In this document: positions 36,223-45,596 of the stretch, piece by piece
Position numbering within the stretch: position 1 is the first letter of the stretch
Layout of the letters: each line of letters opens with the position of its first letter
Assembly: GCF_900129275.1 (NCBI RefSeq)
Contig: NZ_FQUX01000001.1
Location: 186,001-250,000, forward strand
Length of the DNA: 64,000 bases
Source: Arenibacter palladensis
Lineage (GTDB): Bacteria > Bacteroidota > Bacteroidia > Flavobacteriales > Flavobacteriaceae
Reading direction: 5' to 3'
Position numbers and translations under genes: made by a program
The notes under the pieces: model-generated
What the model saw: the letters and a program-made list of their open reading frames with translations, nothing else
Told to the model about the DNA's origin: nothing
The model's database searches: none

Positions 36223-37482
36223 TTAATCAGGTACCCCAACTTCAATATCTACTTCCAATTTCTCCCTTAACAATTGCATATCATCTGATACCTTTCTCTC
36301 GATGACCTTGGCGTAAATTTGAGTTGTTGCCAGTTTCGTATGCCCCAGCATTTTAGAAATGGTTTCAATGGGCACCCCATTGGTTAAGGTGACAGTGGTA
36401 GCGAAAGTATGCCTAGCCATATGAAAGGTGAGGTTCTTTTGGATTCCCGCCGGCTGGGCTATTTCCTTTAAATAGGCATTTAGTTTTTGATTTGATATTT
36501 TTGGGAACAAGGTGCCGTTGATTACAGACCGTTTATCATCCATATAACATCTTATCAAATCCAATGCTTTTGATAGAAGAGGGATCTTTACTGCATTTCC
36601 CGTTTTTTGCCTTTTGGTAATAATCCAGTAGCTTTCATCCACCCCCAATACCACACTCTGCTTAGTCAAAAGCATCAAATCTGCATAGCTAATCCCAGTA
36701 TAACAACTGAATATAAACATGTCCCTTACAGTCTTTAAACGTTCAGAGTCAATATTTAATTCCTCTAAGTCCTTCAGTTCTTTGGCGGTTAAAAATCCTC
36801 TATGTGTGGGAACCAATTTTTGTTTGAATTTACGGAAAGGGTCTTTGTCTATCCATTCAATTTGATAAGCCAGGGTAACCATTCTGCGAAGTCGCTGTAT
36901 ATGTTTCATAACCGCATTATTTCCAATTTTCTTTTGGTAGTGCCTAGGTGTATGACCACGGAGGAAATTCTCAAAATTCAAAATAAACTGGTAATCGAGT
37001 TCCGACAACTCTATGTTGTCCATTTTGTATTCTTTTTTTAAAAAAAGTAGGATATACTTTTGGCTAATGAGGTATAGCCGTGAAGTATTGTGATGGAGTT
37101 TGTGGAACATTTTGGCATTGTGATATTCGATAATATCCTTTATTGTGTAATGCACTACTTTAGCATCCCCAACAAATTTGGATTTGATTATCTGGGGAGT
37201 GATACGCCTGCCCTCTGCCCTTAATTCCTGATAGCATTGAAAAAGATTGGAATGCACCTCGTCAAGGTATTGATTGTGGTCCCGCGCATTTTTACCCGTT
37301 CCCTTTATCCTTTGCTTCTGAGGGTTCCAAAGCTGTATATCGATTCGCCTCTTAAGGCTAATATTGAGCTTTTTCCCATCTACGGTTATTCTTGCATAGA
37401 GTGGAGCAAGGTTATTCTTGGTTCTTTTAGCGTATATCCAGAATAGGATAGAAAATGTTGTGGTAGAGCGCATAACAATCAT
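36223..37482 (-). CDS. int: Tyrosine recombinase/integrase of the element
   Basis: 419 residues: an N-terminal arm-binding domain (1-100), a SAM-like core-binding domain (about 110-215) and a catalytic domain. The catalytic set is Ser265 in YTGISYAD at the usual first-arginine position (as in Bacteroides IntDOT-type integrases), Lys293, His354 and Arg357 in HMARHTF, His381 in LGH and nucleophile Tyr390 in TTQIYAKV. It lies 227 bases from the tRNA-Arg 3' end where the element is inserted and reads away from it. Would integrate and, with Xis, excise the element. Confidence 0.93.
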   Translation of the reverse strand: MIVMRSTTTFSILFWIYAKRTKNNLAPLYARITVDGKKLNISLKRRIDIQLWNPQKQRIKGTGKNARDHNQYLDEVHSNLFQCYQELRAEGRRITPQIIKSKFVGDAKVVHYTIKDIIEYHNAKMFHKLHHNTSRLYLISQKYILLFLKKEYKMDNIELSELDYQFILNFENFLRGHTPRHYQKKIGNNAVMKHIQRLRRMVTLAYQIEWIDKDPFRKFKQKLVPTHRGFLTAKELKDLEELNIDSERLKTVRDMFIFSCYTGISYADLMLLTKQSVVLGVDESYWIITKRQKTGNAVKIPLLSKALDLIRCYMDDKRSVINGTLFPKISNQKLNAYLKEIAQPAGIQKNLTFHMARHTFATTVTLTNGVPIETISKMLGHTKLATTQIYAKVIERKVSDDMQLLREKLEVDIEVGVPD

Positions 37483-37584
37483 CTTTAAGTTGAACTAAAT
37501 TGAAGACGAAAGTCAAATCACCAAAAAAAGTTCATCTTAGACCTTGAAAATAAGTTGCTTCAAGTTACGAAAACATTTAAAAAA

Positions 37585-37605
37585 AATGTTGACGATTTGT
37601 GAACT
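37585..37605 (+). repeat. Right copy of the 21-bp subterminal repeat
   Basis: Exact match to 17769-17789. It lies 104 bases inside attR and about 100 bases upstream of int. It could act as an arm site or as part of the int promoter control region. Confidence 0.6.
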
Positions 37606-37611
37606 CTATCG

Positions 37612-37643
37612 TTTGATATCAAATGACATCATTTGATATCAAA
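37612..37643. repeat. 15-bp palindrome built of two TTTGATATCAAA units upstream of int
   Basis: Arms 37612-37626 and 37629-37643 pair perfectly around CA. Each arm contains the self-complementary 12-mer TTTGATATCAAA. The motif matches the centre of the 23817-23860 palindrome at all but one of its 15 bases, suggesting a shared binding protein such as the excisionase-like HTH. Confidence 0.65.
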
Positions 37644-37708
37644 ATATATCTAAAACACTGTAAATCAGTTTAATTTGTATTAAATTAACCCACTTTACAA
37701 GTTAAAAA

Positions 37709-37732
37709 GTGACCTCACCAAGAATCGAACTT
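37709..37732 (+). repeat. Right attachment site within tRNA-Arg 3' end
   Basis: Second copy of the 24-bp core. It covers the acceptor 3' strand and most of the T-arm of the tRNA plus one base beyond, so insertion left an intact tRNA on this side. Confidence 0.85.
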
Positions 37733-37781
37733 GGATCTAAAGTTTAGGAAACTTCTATTCTATCCGTTGAACTATGAGGCC
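37710..37781 (-). tRNA. tRNA-Arg, anticodon CCU
   Basis: 72 bases fold as a cloverleaf: acceptor GGCCTCA/TGAGGTC with discriminator A, D-stem GTTC/GAAT, anticodon stem GAAGT/ACTTT with loop TTCCTAA (anticodon CCU, reading AGG), and T-stem CCAAG/CTTGG with loop TTCGATT. CCA is not encoded. Its 3' end is the insertion site of the adjacent element. Confidence 0.92.
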
Positions 37782-37812
37782 ATTGGCAGTTCATTATCTA
37801 AAACCGCGGGTG

Positions 37813-37820
37813 CAAAAGTA
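37813..37820 (-). promoter_or_regulatory. Promoter -7 element of tRNA-Arg
   Basis: On the minus strand TACTTTTG matches the Bacteroidota TAnnTTTG consensus exactly and lies about 32 bases before the tRNA 5' end. A clear -33 TTTG is not obvious. Confidence 0.5.
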
Positions 37821-38025
37821 AAATTTATTTGATAAAAATACTCGATACTTTATGGATAGTTTTTGAATAATTGCAATGGACCCTCATTTTGAACGATTTT
37901 TTGCGATAGAACATTAGGAATTTCCTGATTTCTATCCTTAAAATGCCACAATTCTTATCCTATACCCCCATTTGTTAAAAAATTGGATTTATAACAGGAG
38001 TATGGAGATATTTTTTTACATTGCT

Positions 38026-38040
38026 TGCTTAAACGTTTAA
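38026..38040. promoter_or_regulatory. Candidate LacI-family operator before the kinase-fucI operon
   Basis: TGCTTAAACGTTTAA contains the perfect palindrome TTAAACGTTTAA with the central CG typical of LacI-family operators. It lies about 30 bases upstream of the kinase start codon. A related site, TGCTTAATCGTTAAAGCA, precedes the symporter gene. Confidence 0.55.
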
Positions 38041-38070
38041 ATTAATTTGAATAATTATTCCAGACCGCTC

Positions 38071-39756
38071 ATGCAAAACCGCAAATATACCCTTGGAGTC
38101 GATTATGGAACGGACTCCGTAAGGACCATGGTAATCGATACCAGCAATGGCAAGATTATGGGTCAGGCCGTTGCCACATACGAAAGATGGGGCCAAGGCA
38201 AGTATTGCCAATCAGAAACCAATCTGTTTAGACAACACCCCTTGGATTACATTGAAAGCCTAAAAAAAGCGGTCAAAGAGACCATTGCCCAACTTTCACA
38301 GGAAGTCATAAACAGTATAGCCGCTTTGTCCGTCGCCACCACCGGCTCAACACCCATAGCTATCAACAAGGAGGGCACGCCCTTGGCAATGCTCACGGGC
38401 TTTGAAGAAAATCCAAACGGCATGTTTATCCTTTGGAAAGATCATACAGCCATTGGGGAAGCCAAAGAAATCAACGAATTGGCACACCAAGAAAATGGCA
38501 TTGACTATACCAAATACAGTGGTGGGGAATATTCCTCTGAGTGGTTTTGGGCCAAGATACTGCATACCCTGCGCGTAGATAACAAAGTACGTGAAGCGGC
38601 CTTCTCCTGGATAGAACACTGCGACTGGATTCCCGCACTCCTCACAGGAAATACCGATCCCCTAAGTATAAAAAGAAGCAGGTGCGCGGCAGGACACAAG
38701 GCCATGTGGCACCCAGACTGGGGCGGTTTGCCCCCTGAAACCTTTTGGTCCAAATTGGACCCGCTCCTAACCGGATTAAGAGCGCGTTTATATAAAGACA
38801 CCTACACTTCCGATGAGGCCGTTGGAACCATTTCCGACGAATGGGCACAAATACTAGGCCTACCCAAGAATGTAATTATAGGCACCGGATCTATCGATGC
38901 CCATATTGGTGCCATTGGCAGTGCCATAAAACCCTATCATATGGTAAAGGTGATCGGCACCTCTACCTGCGATATGATGGTTGCTCCAAAGGAGGAAATT
39001 GGGGAAAAGGCCATCCGCGGTATCTGTGGACAGGTAGATGGCTCCATTATTCCCAATATGATCGGATTGGAAGCTGGTCAATCTGCCTTCGGCGATCTTT
39101 ACGCCTGGTATAGGGAATTGTTGATGTGGCCCGCAAACAAAATCATTGGGGACAGCAACTTATTGGATAGGGAAACCAAATCAAAATTGTTGGAAGAAAT
39201 GGCCGATGGCATCCTTGCCGAATTGACTTTGGCTGCCAGCAAAATAGAAATCGACACTTCTGGAATAATTGCGCTCGACTGGATGAACGGCAGGAGAACT
39301 CCAGACTGCAATCAAAATCTTAAAGGAGCCATTCAAGGTCTGACCTTGGGAACTACGGCCCCACATATCTTTAGAGCTTTGGTAGAGGCCACGGCCTTTG
39401 GATCAAAAAAAATAGTAGAGCAATTCCAAGCGGAGGGAGTCCGTATAGACGGTATTATCGCTATTGGCGGGGTAGCCCAAAAGTCAGAATTCGTGATGCA
39501 GATCCTGGCCGATGTGCTCAACTTCCCCATTCGGATAATTAAATCGGAACAGACCTGTGCGCTGGGTGCAGCCATGGCAGCAGCGGTAGCCTCGGGAATC
39601 TACAACACCTTTCTTGACGCACAAAACGCTATGGGCAGCGGATTTCAAAAAGAATACTTCCCTATCCCGCAAAATGCCAAAAAGTACTTGGAGCTGTATA
39701 AAAATTACAACGCATTGGGCGATTTTGTAGAAACCCAAGAATTACAAAAAGCCTAA
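38071..39756 (+). CDS. AraB-type FGGY sugar kinase (ribulokinase/fuculokinase role)
   Basis: 561 residues from the ATG at 38071; an in-frame TTG at 38047 would add 8 residues and is less likely. FGGY kinase of the AraB branch: DYGTDSVRTMV phosphate-1 motif near the start, GTGSIDAHIGAIG, ICGQVDGSIIPNMIGLEAGQSAFGD and AIGGVAQKSEFVMQI near the end. AraB kinases phosphorylate L-ribulose. Beside fucI it more likely acts on L-fuculose or a related ketose. It is 33 bases upstream of fucI and opens the plus-strand operon under a candidate LacI operator. No aldolase for the product is in the window. Confidence 0.85.
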   Translation: MQNRKYTLGVDYGTDSVRTMVIDTSNGKIMGQAVATYERWGQGKYCQSETNLFRQHPLDYIESLKKAVKETIAQLSQEVINSIAALSVATTGSTPIAINKEGTPLAMLTGFEENPNGMFILWKDHTAIGEAKEINELAHQENGIDYTKYSGGEYSSEWFWAKILHTLRVDNKVREAAFSWIEHCDWIPALLTGNTDPLSIKRSRCAAGHKAMWHPDWGGLPPETFWSKLDPLLTGLRARLYKDTYTSDEAVGTISDEWAQILGLPKNVIIGTGSIDAHIGAIGSAIKPYHMVKVIGTSTCDMMVAPKEEIGEKAIRGICGQVDGSIIPNMIGLEAGQSAFGDLYAWYRELLMWPANKIIGDSNLLDRETKSKLLEEMADGILAELTLAASKIEIDTSGIIALDWMNGRRTPDCNQNLKGAIQGLTLGTTAPHIFRALVEATAFGSKKIVEQFQAEGVRIDGIIAIGGVAQKSEFVMQILADVLNFPIRIIKSEQTCALGAAMAAAVASGIYNTFLDAQNAMGSGFQKEYFPIPQNAKKYLELYKNYNALGDFVETQELQKA

Positions 39757-39789
39757 AAAAACAATATATAATACATCAAAATTTAAGTA

Positions 39790-41571
39790 ATGCAAAACAA
39801 ACACAACCATCTAGGAGCAATACCCAAAGTAGGGATTAGACCGGTAATCGATGCCCGTTTAGGCGGCATTAGGGAGTCATTGGAACAGACCACTATGGCC
39901 ATGGCCGAACGTGTGGCCAATTTCCTTTCCAACAACCTAAGAAACTACAACGGCAGCAAGGTAGAATGTGTCATTGCGGATACTACCATTGGTAGGGTAC
40001 CGGAGGCGCAGAAATGTGAGGAAAAATTTCTTAGGGAAGGAGTGGGACTTTCCATTACCGTAACTTCTTGCTGGTGTTACGGCACCGAAACCATAGATAT
40101 GAACCCTACCCGACCAAAAGCTATTTGGGGATTTAATGGTACAGAAAGACCCGGTGCCGTGTATTTGGCCGCAGCCTTGGCCGGACATGCGCAAAAAGGG
40201 GTGCCGGCCTTTAGTATTTACGGAAAGGAAGTGCAGGACAGCGATGACGAAAACATTCCAGAGGACGTTCAAAAGCTATTGTTGCAGTTCACCAAAGCCG
40301 GACTGGCAGTGGCCATGATGAACGGTAAGTCTTACTTATCCATAGGTTCTGTATCCATGGGGATAGCCGGATCTATCGTAAACGAAAATTTCTTCCAAGA
40401 CTATCTGGGGATGCGCAACGAATATGTAGATATGAGCGAGGTAAACCGTAGGATGCAACTTGGAATATTTGATCCTGAAGAATTTAAAAAAGCCCTAAAA
40501 TGGACCAAGGATAACTGCAAGGAAGGTAAAAATTACAACGCCAAAGAGCTTCAAAAATCTAGGGAGCGTATGGATGAAGAATGGGAAACCGTTGTTAAAA
40601 TGACCTTGATTTCCAGAGATTTAATGATCGGCAACCCTAAATTGGCAGCATTGGGCTTCGGTGAGGAAGCGCTGGGACACGGCGCCATTGCCGCCGGATT
40701 CCAAGGGCAACGACAATGGAACGATTATATGCCCAACGGGGATTTTATGGAGGCCATCCTCAATTCCTCATTTGACTGGAGCGGCATTCGGCCACCATAT
40801 ATGATGGCCACTGAAAATGACAGTTTAAACGGCATTTCCATGCTATTTGGTTATCTATTAACCAACCAAGCACAAATGTTTTCAGACGTAAGAACCTACT
40901 GGAGTCCCGCTTCCGTAGAAAGGGTCACTGGTCACAAGCTTCAGGGCAAGGCATCCAACGGGATTATACACCTTATCAATTCTGGATCTTCAACCTTGGA
41001 TGGTACAGGACAACAGGAAATAGACGGGAAACCCGCCATGAAACCTTTCTGGGAGATTTCAGAATCAGAAGTTACAAAATGTCTGGAAGCCACAGACTGG
41101 CCACCAGCTATGTACGAGTATTTTGGGGGAGGTGGATACTCCTCCCATTTTGTTACCAAAGGCGAAATGCCCGTAACCATGTGCAGGATCAATGTGGTAA
41201 AAGGCTTGGGACCTGTAATGCAAATAGTGGAAGGATGGACGGTAGAACTACCTGACGATGTACATAAAACTTTGGACGCGAGGACCAACCCAACCTGGCC
41301 CACCACCTGGTTTGCTCCAAGATTGAACCAAGATCAAGCCTTTAAGGACGTATACAGTGTCATGAACAATTGGGGGGCCAATCACGGCGCTTTCAGTTAT
41401 GGCCATTTTGGGGACGAATTAATAACACTCTGTTCCATGCTCAGGATTCCGGTAAATATGCACAATGTTGAACCCGAACGTATTTTTAGGCCCAAGGACT
41501 GGGCTTCCTTTGGAATGGACCAAGAAGCGGCCGATTACAGGGCTTGCCAAAATTACGGCCCACTTTATTAA
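39790..41571 (+). CDS. fucI: L-fucose isomerase
   Basis: 593 residues, the usual FucI length. It converts L-fucose to L-fuculose with manganese. Landmarks include [10 protein letters not shown]-like [13 protein letters not shown] at the start, [43 protein letters not shown] (metal and catalytic residues) and [12 protein letters not shown]-arabinose isomerisation is a known side activity. Neighbours FucP, mutarotase and fucosidases support fucose as the natural substrate. Confidence 0.95.
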   Translation: MQNKHNHLGAIPKVGIRPVIDARLGGIRESLEQTTMAMAERVANFLSNNLRNYNGSKVECVIADTTIGRVPEAQKCEEKFLREGVGLSITVTSCWCYGTETIDMNPTRPKAIWGFNGTERPGAVYLAAALAGHAQKGVPAFSIYGKEVQDSDDENIPEDVQKLLLQFTKAGLAVAMMNGKSYLSIGSVSMGIAGSIVNENFFQDYLGMRNEYVDMSEVNRRMQLGIFDPEEFKKALKWTKDNCKEGKNYNAKELQKSRERMDEEWETVVKMTLISRDLMIGNPKLAALGFGEEALGHGAIAAGFQGQRQWNDYMPNGDFMEAILNSSFDWSGIRPPYMMATENDSLNGISMLFGYLLTNQAQMFSDVRTYWSPASVERVTGHKLQGKASNGIIHLINSGSSTLDGTGQQEIDGKPAMKPFWEISESEVTKCLEATDWPPAMYEYFGGGGYSSHFVTKGEMPVTMCRINVVKGLGPVMQIVEGWTVELPDDVHKTLDARTNPTWPTTWFAPRLNQDQAFKDVYSVMNNWGANHGAFSYGHFGDELITLCSMLRIPVNMHNVEPERIFRPKDWASFGMDQEAADYRACQNYGPLY

Positions 41572-41662
41572 GCCAGTAACAGATTTTTCGGACTGCAAGG
41601 AACCACCATATTTTATATATTGAAGAAAATTAAAACTATGTCCTCACCCTGACACAAAATAT

Positions 41663-42850
41663 ATGACTAACAAAAGATGCACTTTGATTATTGCGCTGCT
41701 GTACTTTTTCTGTACCCTCAGTCTACATGCACAGCTTGTACAAGAATCTGTAAAACATGTAAAAGTATATTATGAGCCGGGTATGTTTGGCGGCTGGCCC
41801 GCCAACCATGGCGCATGGAATTGGGGCGATGAGATTTTGGTAGGTTTTTCTAAGGGCAATTACAAAGATTTGGGTCCCGACCGTCATAATTTCGACAAAG
41901 AAAAGACGGAGCTTCATATGCTGGCCCGTAGTCTTGACGGGGGTGAAACATGGACGGTGGAAAACCCTGGAGCGGTAGACGGAGATTTGGTGGTTCCCGA
42001 TAACGGCAGTTATCACGGTCTAATAAGAAAAGACGTAAAGGCACCTGAACCGATTCCTGCCGAACAAATAGATTTTACCAACCCTAATCTGGCCTTTACG
42101 GTACGTATGACAGATCATCATGGTGCAGAATCACGCATTTGGTATTCCTATGACAGGGGACGCGATTGGGAAGGTCCGTATAACTTGCCCAATTTTAATA
42201 CACCTGGAATTGGAGCTCGGACCGACTATATTATTGATGATAAAAATGAGTGTATGCTCTTTCTTACTGCTGCCAAAGCCAATGGAAAAGAGGGTCGTGT
42301 TATGTGTGTAAAAACAATTGATGGCGGTAAAAACTGGGACTTCGTTTCATGGATTGGACCAGAACCTGATGGATTTTCCATAATGCCCGCCTCGGTAAGA
42401 TTGTCCAATAATGAAATTTTGGTCACTACCCGCAGAAGGGAAGATTCACGCAGATTTATAGACGCCTACTTATCAAAGGACAATGGGGCAACTTGGAGCC
42501 CTTTGCCCAACCCAGTGGAAAATTGCGGCCAGGGCAATCCCCCAGCCATGGTTAAAATGAAAGACGGAAGAATATGCCTGATCTATGGTTACCGGGCCTT
42601 AGAGGAGGATATCAATAACAAGCGGGACAAGAGTGAAATCAGGGCCAAAATTAGTAATGACAATGGACGTACATGGAGCAAGGATTATGTGTTACGTGAC
42701 GACGGATCCGGAAAAGATCTTGGCTACCCAAGGGTAGTACAGCGTGCAGATGGTAAAATTGTAGCCCTCTATTATTTTATGGACAAGGATACTGGTCCTG
42801 AACGCTATATTGCGGCCACCATTTGGGATCCTCCATCCACTGAAGATTAA
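41663..42850 (+). CDS. Sialidase-fold (BNR/Asp-box) secreted protein 1
   Basis: 395 residues with a signal peptide ending LHAQ. Five Asp boxes of the S-x-D-x-G-x-x-W type are visible: SLDGGETW, SYDRGRDW, TIDGGKNW, SKDNGATW and SNDNGRTW. These indicate a six-bladed sialidase-type propeller. An arginine pair RREDSRRF could belong to the active-site pocket. No sialic acid genes are nearby, so activity on fucose-, rhamnose- or uronate-containing glycans is more likely than on sialosides. It starts 91 bases after fucI. Confidence 0.75.
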   Translation: MTNKRCTLIIALLYFFCTLSLHAQLVQESVKHVKVYYEPGMFGGWPANHGAWNWGDEILVGFSKGNYKDLGPDRHNFDKEKTELHMLARSLDGGETWTVENPGAVDGDLVVPDNGSYHGLIRKDVKAPEPIPAEQIDFTNPNLAFTVRMTDHHGAESRIWYSYDRGRDWEGPYNLPNFNTPGIGARTDYIIDDKNECMLFLTAAKANGKEGRVMCVKTIDGGKNWDFVSWIGPEPDGFSIMPASVRLSNNEILVTTRRREDSRRFIDAYLSKDNGATWSPLPNPVENCGQGNPPAMVKMKDGRICLIYGYRALEEDINNKRDKSEIRAKISNDNGRTWSKDYVLRDDGSGKDLGYPRVVQRADGKIVALYYFMDKDTGPERYIAATIWDPPSTED

Positions 42851-42926
42851 ATTTCATTATCATAAACATACAGCCTAAAATAAGTTCCCATTTATTGATT
42901 GTCAAATAGATAAAACAAAAATCACC

Positions 42927-44087
42927 ATGAAAAGCATTCACTATTTTCTAACAGCACTCACTTTTATCATTTTCTCCTGCAAGAGCAAAACGGAGAAAAC
43001 TGCAACAACAGAAGAACTTAAAAGCGGCAGCGATATTACAGGTAATTTCACATTGCCCCCCTTGTCCCAACCTGGTCAAGGTGCCTATCTAAGCGGAGAG
43101 CTTATCTACCCCTTGGATAACAAACCCACACCGGAATGCCATGCCTCTACCATAGTGGAAACACCCACTGGGCTGGTGAGCGCATTTTTTGCAGGTACCC
43201 ATGAGAAGAACCCAGATGTTGGTATTCGGGTATCACGCATGGTAGATGGTAAATGGACATGGCCGGAAGAAGTGGTGAATGGCGTGCAAAATGACACTCT
43301 GCGTTACCCTCTTTGGAATCCAGTACTATTTCAGCCGGCAGAAGGTCCGCTGTTGTTGTTCTATAAAGAGGGACCAGACCCAAGGACTTGGTGGGGCATG
43401 TTGATGACATCTTCCGATGGGGGAATAACATGGTCCAAACCGGAAAAAATGGGAACGGACGAAAAAATTGGGCACTTATTGGGCCCTGTCAAAAATAAAC
43501 CTATCCAATTGGAAGACGGAACTATCATTAGCCCTAGCAGCACGGAAATTAAATTGGAAGATGGCGATGTGGATTGGATGGTTCACTTTGAAATAAGCAA
43601 GGACAATGGCAAGAACTGGGAGGTAGTCGGACCAATAAACGACGGGAAGGAATTTGATGCCATTCAGCCCAGCATCCTTACCTACCCCAATGGGAAAATG
43701 CAGGTTTTATGTAGAACAAGACAAAATGTAATTTCCCAAAGTTGGTCCGAGGATCAAGGCCAGACCTGGAGTAAAATGACCGCCACAGAACTTCCCAACC
43801 CCAATTCGGGAACAGATGCCGTGACATTAAAAGATAACAGGCAGTTGCTTATTTACAATCACACCACCAAGGAAGGAGAAGAGCCCAAAGGCAGAAATAT
43901 GATCAATCTGGCGATATCCGATGACGGCATCAATTGGAAGCCTGTCATGACCTTGGAAAATGTTCCGGCAGAATCAGGATACTCCTACCCTGCCATCATA
44001 CAAACTGCGGATGGCTTGGTGCACATTACCTACACCTATGTAAGACAGTCCGTTAAACATGTGGTCATAGACCCCAAGCAACTATAA
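42927..44087 (+). CDS. Sialidase-fold (predicted neuraminidase-like) lipoprotein 2
   Basis: 386 residues. Lipobox FSC with Cys18. Resembles the BNR_2 or COG4692 predicted-neuraminidase type. Asp boxes SSDGGITW, SKDNGKNW, SEDQGQTW and SDDGINW are visible. ECHASTIVETPTGLVSAFFAGTHE and RYPLWNPVLFQPAEGPLLLFYKEG are typical core motifs. It is distinct from its neighbours in core sequence, so not a simple tandem duplicate. Probably exo-acting on a glycan of the fucan or algal type. Part of the plus-strand run. Confidence 0.75.
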   Translation: MKSIHYFLTALTFIIFSCKSKTEKTATTEELKSGSDITGNFTLPPLSQPGQGAYLSGELIYPLDNKPTPECHASTIVETPTGLVSAFFAGTHEKNPDVGIRVSRMVDGKWTWPEEVVNGVQNDTLRYPLWNPVLFQPAEGPLLLFYKEGPDPRTWWGMLMTSSDGGITWSKPEKMGTDEKIGHLLGPVKNKPIQLEDGTIISPSSTEIKLEDGDVDWMVHFEISKDNGKNWEVVGPINDGKEFDAIQPSILTYPNGKMQVLCRTRQNVISQSWSEDQGQTWSKMTATELPNPNSGTDAVTLKDNRQLLIYNHTTKEGEEPKGRNMINLAISDDGINWKPVMTLENVPAESGYSYPAIIQTADGLVHITYTYVRQSVKHVVIDPKQL

Positions 44088-44150
44088 CCTGGCATAGGAA
44101 AATGGTAGATGGGATAGTCTGGAAACACTTATGATAAACAAAAAATAAGC

Positions 44151-45371
44151 ATGAGAAATTTGAGGGGTTCGGTACAATTATATTTCACGGCCATATTGCT
44201 GTTATTTACAGTTACCCTCCTGTGCTATGGTTGTAAAGGGAATAAAACCCAAGACTACCCAGATCCCGTGACCAATCCTGAAGCCAAATTGATGCTGGAT
44301 GGGCATTGGTTTCAAGATCCACATGAAATTGATTTTGACAAACTCCCTAAAATTCCCTTGGAACATACCGTGGTAAGCGATGTTACCCCAGACGGAGTTA
44401 ACCAACACAATTACCTGGCGTACCATGACAATCGTTATTGGATTATGTGGAGCGATGGTCCAGGGGTTGAGGACAGGGTGGGACAAGTAGTAAAATACTC
44501 CACCAGCAAGGATGGCCTAGAATGGGAAAAACCTAAATTCCTTACTCCCTATCCCGAAGGATCTGAACCGGAATCTCCCCATTACAATACAAGAACAGAT
44601 CAAGGGCTTCGTTGGATTTCAAGAGGATTTTGGGAATACCAGGGCGATTTTTTGGCCTTGGCCTCCTTGGACGAGGCTAAGGGCTTTTTTGGTCCGTCCC
44701 TAAATCTCCATGCCTTTAAATGGAACAAAGATTCCGAATTTTGGGAATACCATGGAATAGTTATGGAAAATGCGATCAATAATTTTCCGCCCAAAAAATT
44801 ACCTACGGGGGAGTGGTTAATGTCGCGCAGATCCTTTGATTATGTTGAAAAGGGAGTTGATTTTATGGTTGGGGCAAAAGACCGTTTTGACCAATGGGAA
44901 GTATATCCTGTTTTTGGATCAAGTACGCACCTTGAAGCCGAAGAGCCCTATTGGTGGATTTTATCAGACAATAAAAACCTGATGGCACTCTTTAGGGACA
45001 ATCGCAAAAGCGGGTTTTTGTATCGCTCTTTTTCAACGGACAATGGCCGAACCTGGAGTCCACCGGTACAGACCAACTTTCCGGACGCAAGGTCCAAATT
45101 TCACGGCCTCCGATTACAGGATGGCAGATATGTCCTGGTCTCCAATTCCAATTACAAAAAAAGGGACCCTTTAACCTTGGCTATTAGTGATGATGGCATG
45201 GTTTTCACAAAAATGGGCTATTTGGTAGGAGGAAGGCATATTGACTACCCCCATGTATTGGAGCATAATGGATATCTATTGATAGCCTTTGCCGGGGACG
45301 CCAAACAAAAAATAGAAGTGGTTAAAGTAAAAATCTCAGATTTGGGTAAAATTGGATTGAACAATAAATAA
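44151..45371 (+). CDS. Sialidase-fold lipoprotein 3
   Basis: 406 residues. The lipobox CYGC is at the end of an N-terminal hydrophobic segment. Asp-box-like motifs STSKDGLEW, STDNGRTW and SDDGMVF are fewer and more degenerate than in the two preceding proteins, and a WEYQGDFLALASLDE segment lies mid-chain. It fits the propeller fold but catalytic residues are not clear. Third of three adjacent propeller proteins in the kinase-fucI region. It could be a hydrolase or a binding protein. Confidence 0.65.
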   Translation: MRNLRGSVQLYFTAILLLFTVTLLCYGCKGNKTQDYPDPVTNPEAKLMLDGHWFQDPHEIDFDKLPKIPLEHTVVSDVTPDGVNQHNYLAYHDNRYWIMWSDGPGVEDRVGQVVKYSTSKDGLEWEKPKFLTPYPEGSEPESPHYNTRTDQGLRWISRGFWEYQGDFLALASLDEAKGFFGPSLNLHAFKWNKDSEFWEYHGIVMENAINNFPPKKLPTGEWLMSRRSFDYVEKGVDFMVGAKDRFDQWEVYPVFGSSTHLEAEEPYWWILSDNKNLMALFRDNRKSGFLYRSFSTDNGRTWSPPVQTNFPDARSKFHGLRLQDGRYVLVSNSNYKKRDPLTLAISDDGMVFTKMGYLVGGRHIDYPHVLEHNGYLLIAFAGDAKQKIEVVKVKISDLGKIGLNNK

Positions 45372-45441
45372 TCTACAAGACAAACATGCCCATCCAAATT
45401 AAATCCACTTTCTTTTGAAATGACGAAATATTTAATTATCA

Positions 45442-45461
45442 TTGCTTAATCGTTAAAGCAA
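45442..45461. promoter_or_regulatory. Candidate LacI-family operator before the symporter gene
   Basis: TTGCTTAATCGTTAAAGCAA is an imperfect palindrome centred on CG. It shares TGCTTAA(A/T)CGTT(T/A)AA with the site at 38026-38040. A TACTTTTA at 45555-45562 could be the promoter -7 element of the symporter gene, which starts at 45597. Confidence 0.5.
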
Positions 45462-45596
45462 ATTAACGCCTTGAAAATCAATTTCGTTTATTCACACCAT
45501 TAAAGTAATTTAAGGATTTTACAATTAACCAACACTTAAGTAGCGCGAATATCCTACTTTTAGAGCATATACATATAACCTAAATAGCCAATACCA

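Larger units (their letters stand above)
17696..37732. mobile_element. Integrative mobilizable element in tRNA-Arg carrying a fructan utilization locus
   Basis: A 24-bp identical direct repeat at 17696-17719 and 37709-37732 bounds about 20 kb. The right copy is the 3' end of tRNA-Arg; the left is a displaced duplicate. Next to the right end is a tyrosine recombinase. Toward the left are an excisionase-like gene, a VapE-like ATPase, a primase, an RHH mobilization protein, a relaxase and its DUF6730-like companion, and a toxin-antitoxin pair. No type IV secretion genes are present, so it would be mobilizable rather than self-transmissible. Between int and the mob module lies a six-gene fructan locus (24113-35992) as cargo. 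Confidence 0.85.

Noticed and set aside
38047-38070. TTG start for the AraB-type kinase
   Set aside because: The ATG at 38071 begins directly before the conserved YTLGVDYG region, and the added residues resemble nothing in the family.
41663-45371. True sialidases acting on sialic acid
   Set aside because: No sialate catabolic or transport genes are present and the surrounding genes are for fucose and algal-type glycans. The fold is shared, but the substrate claim is not supported.
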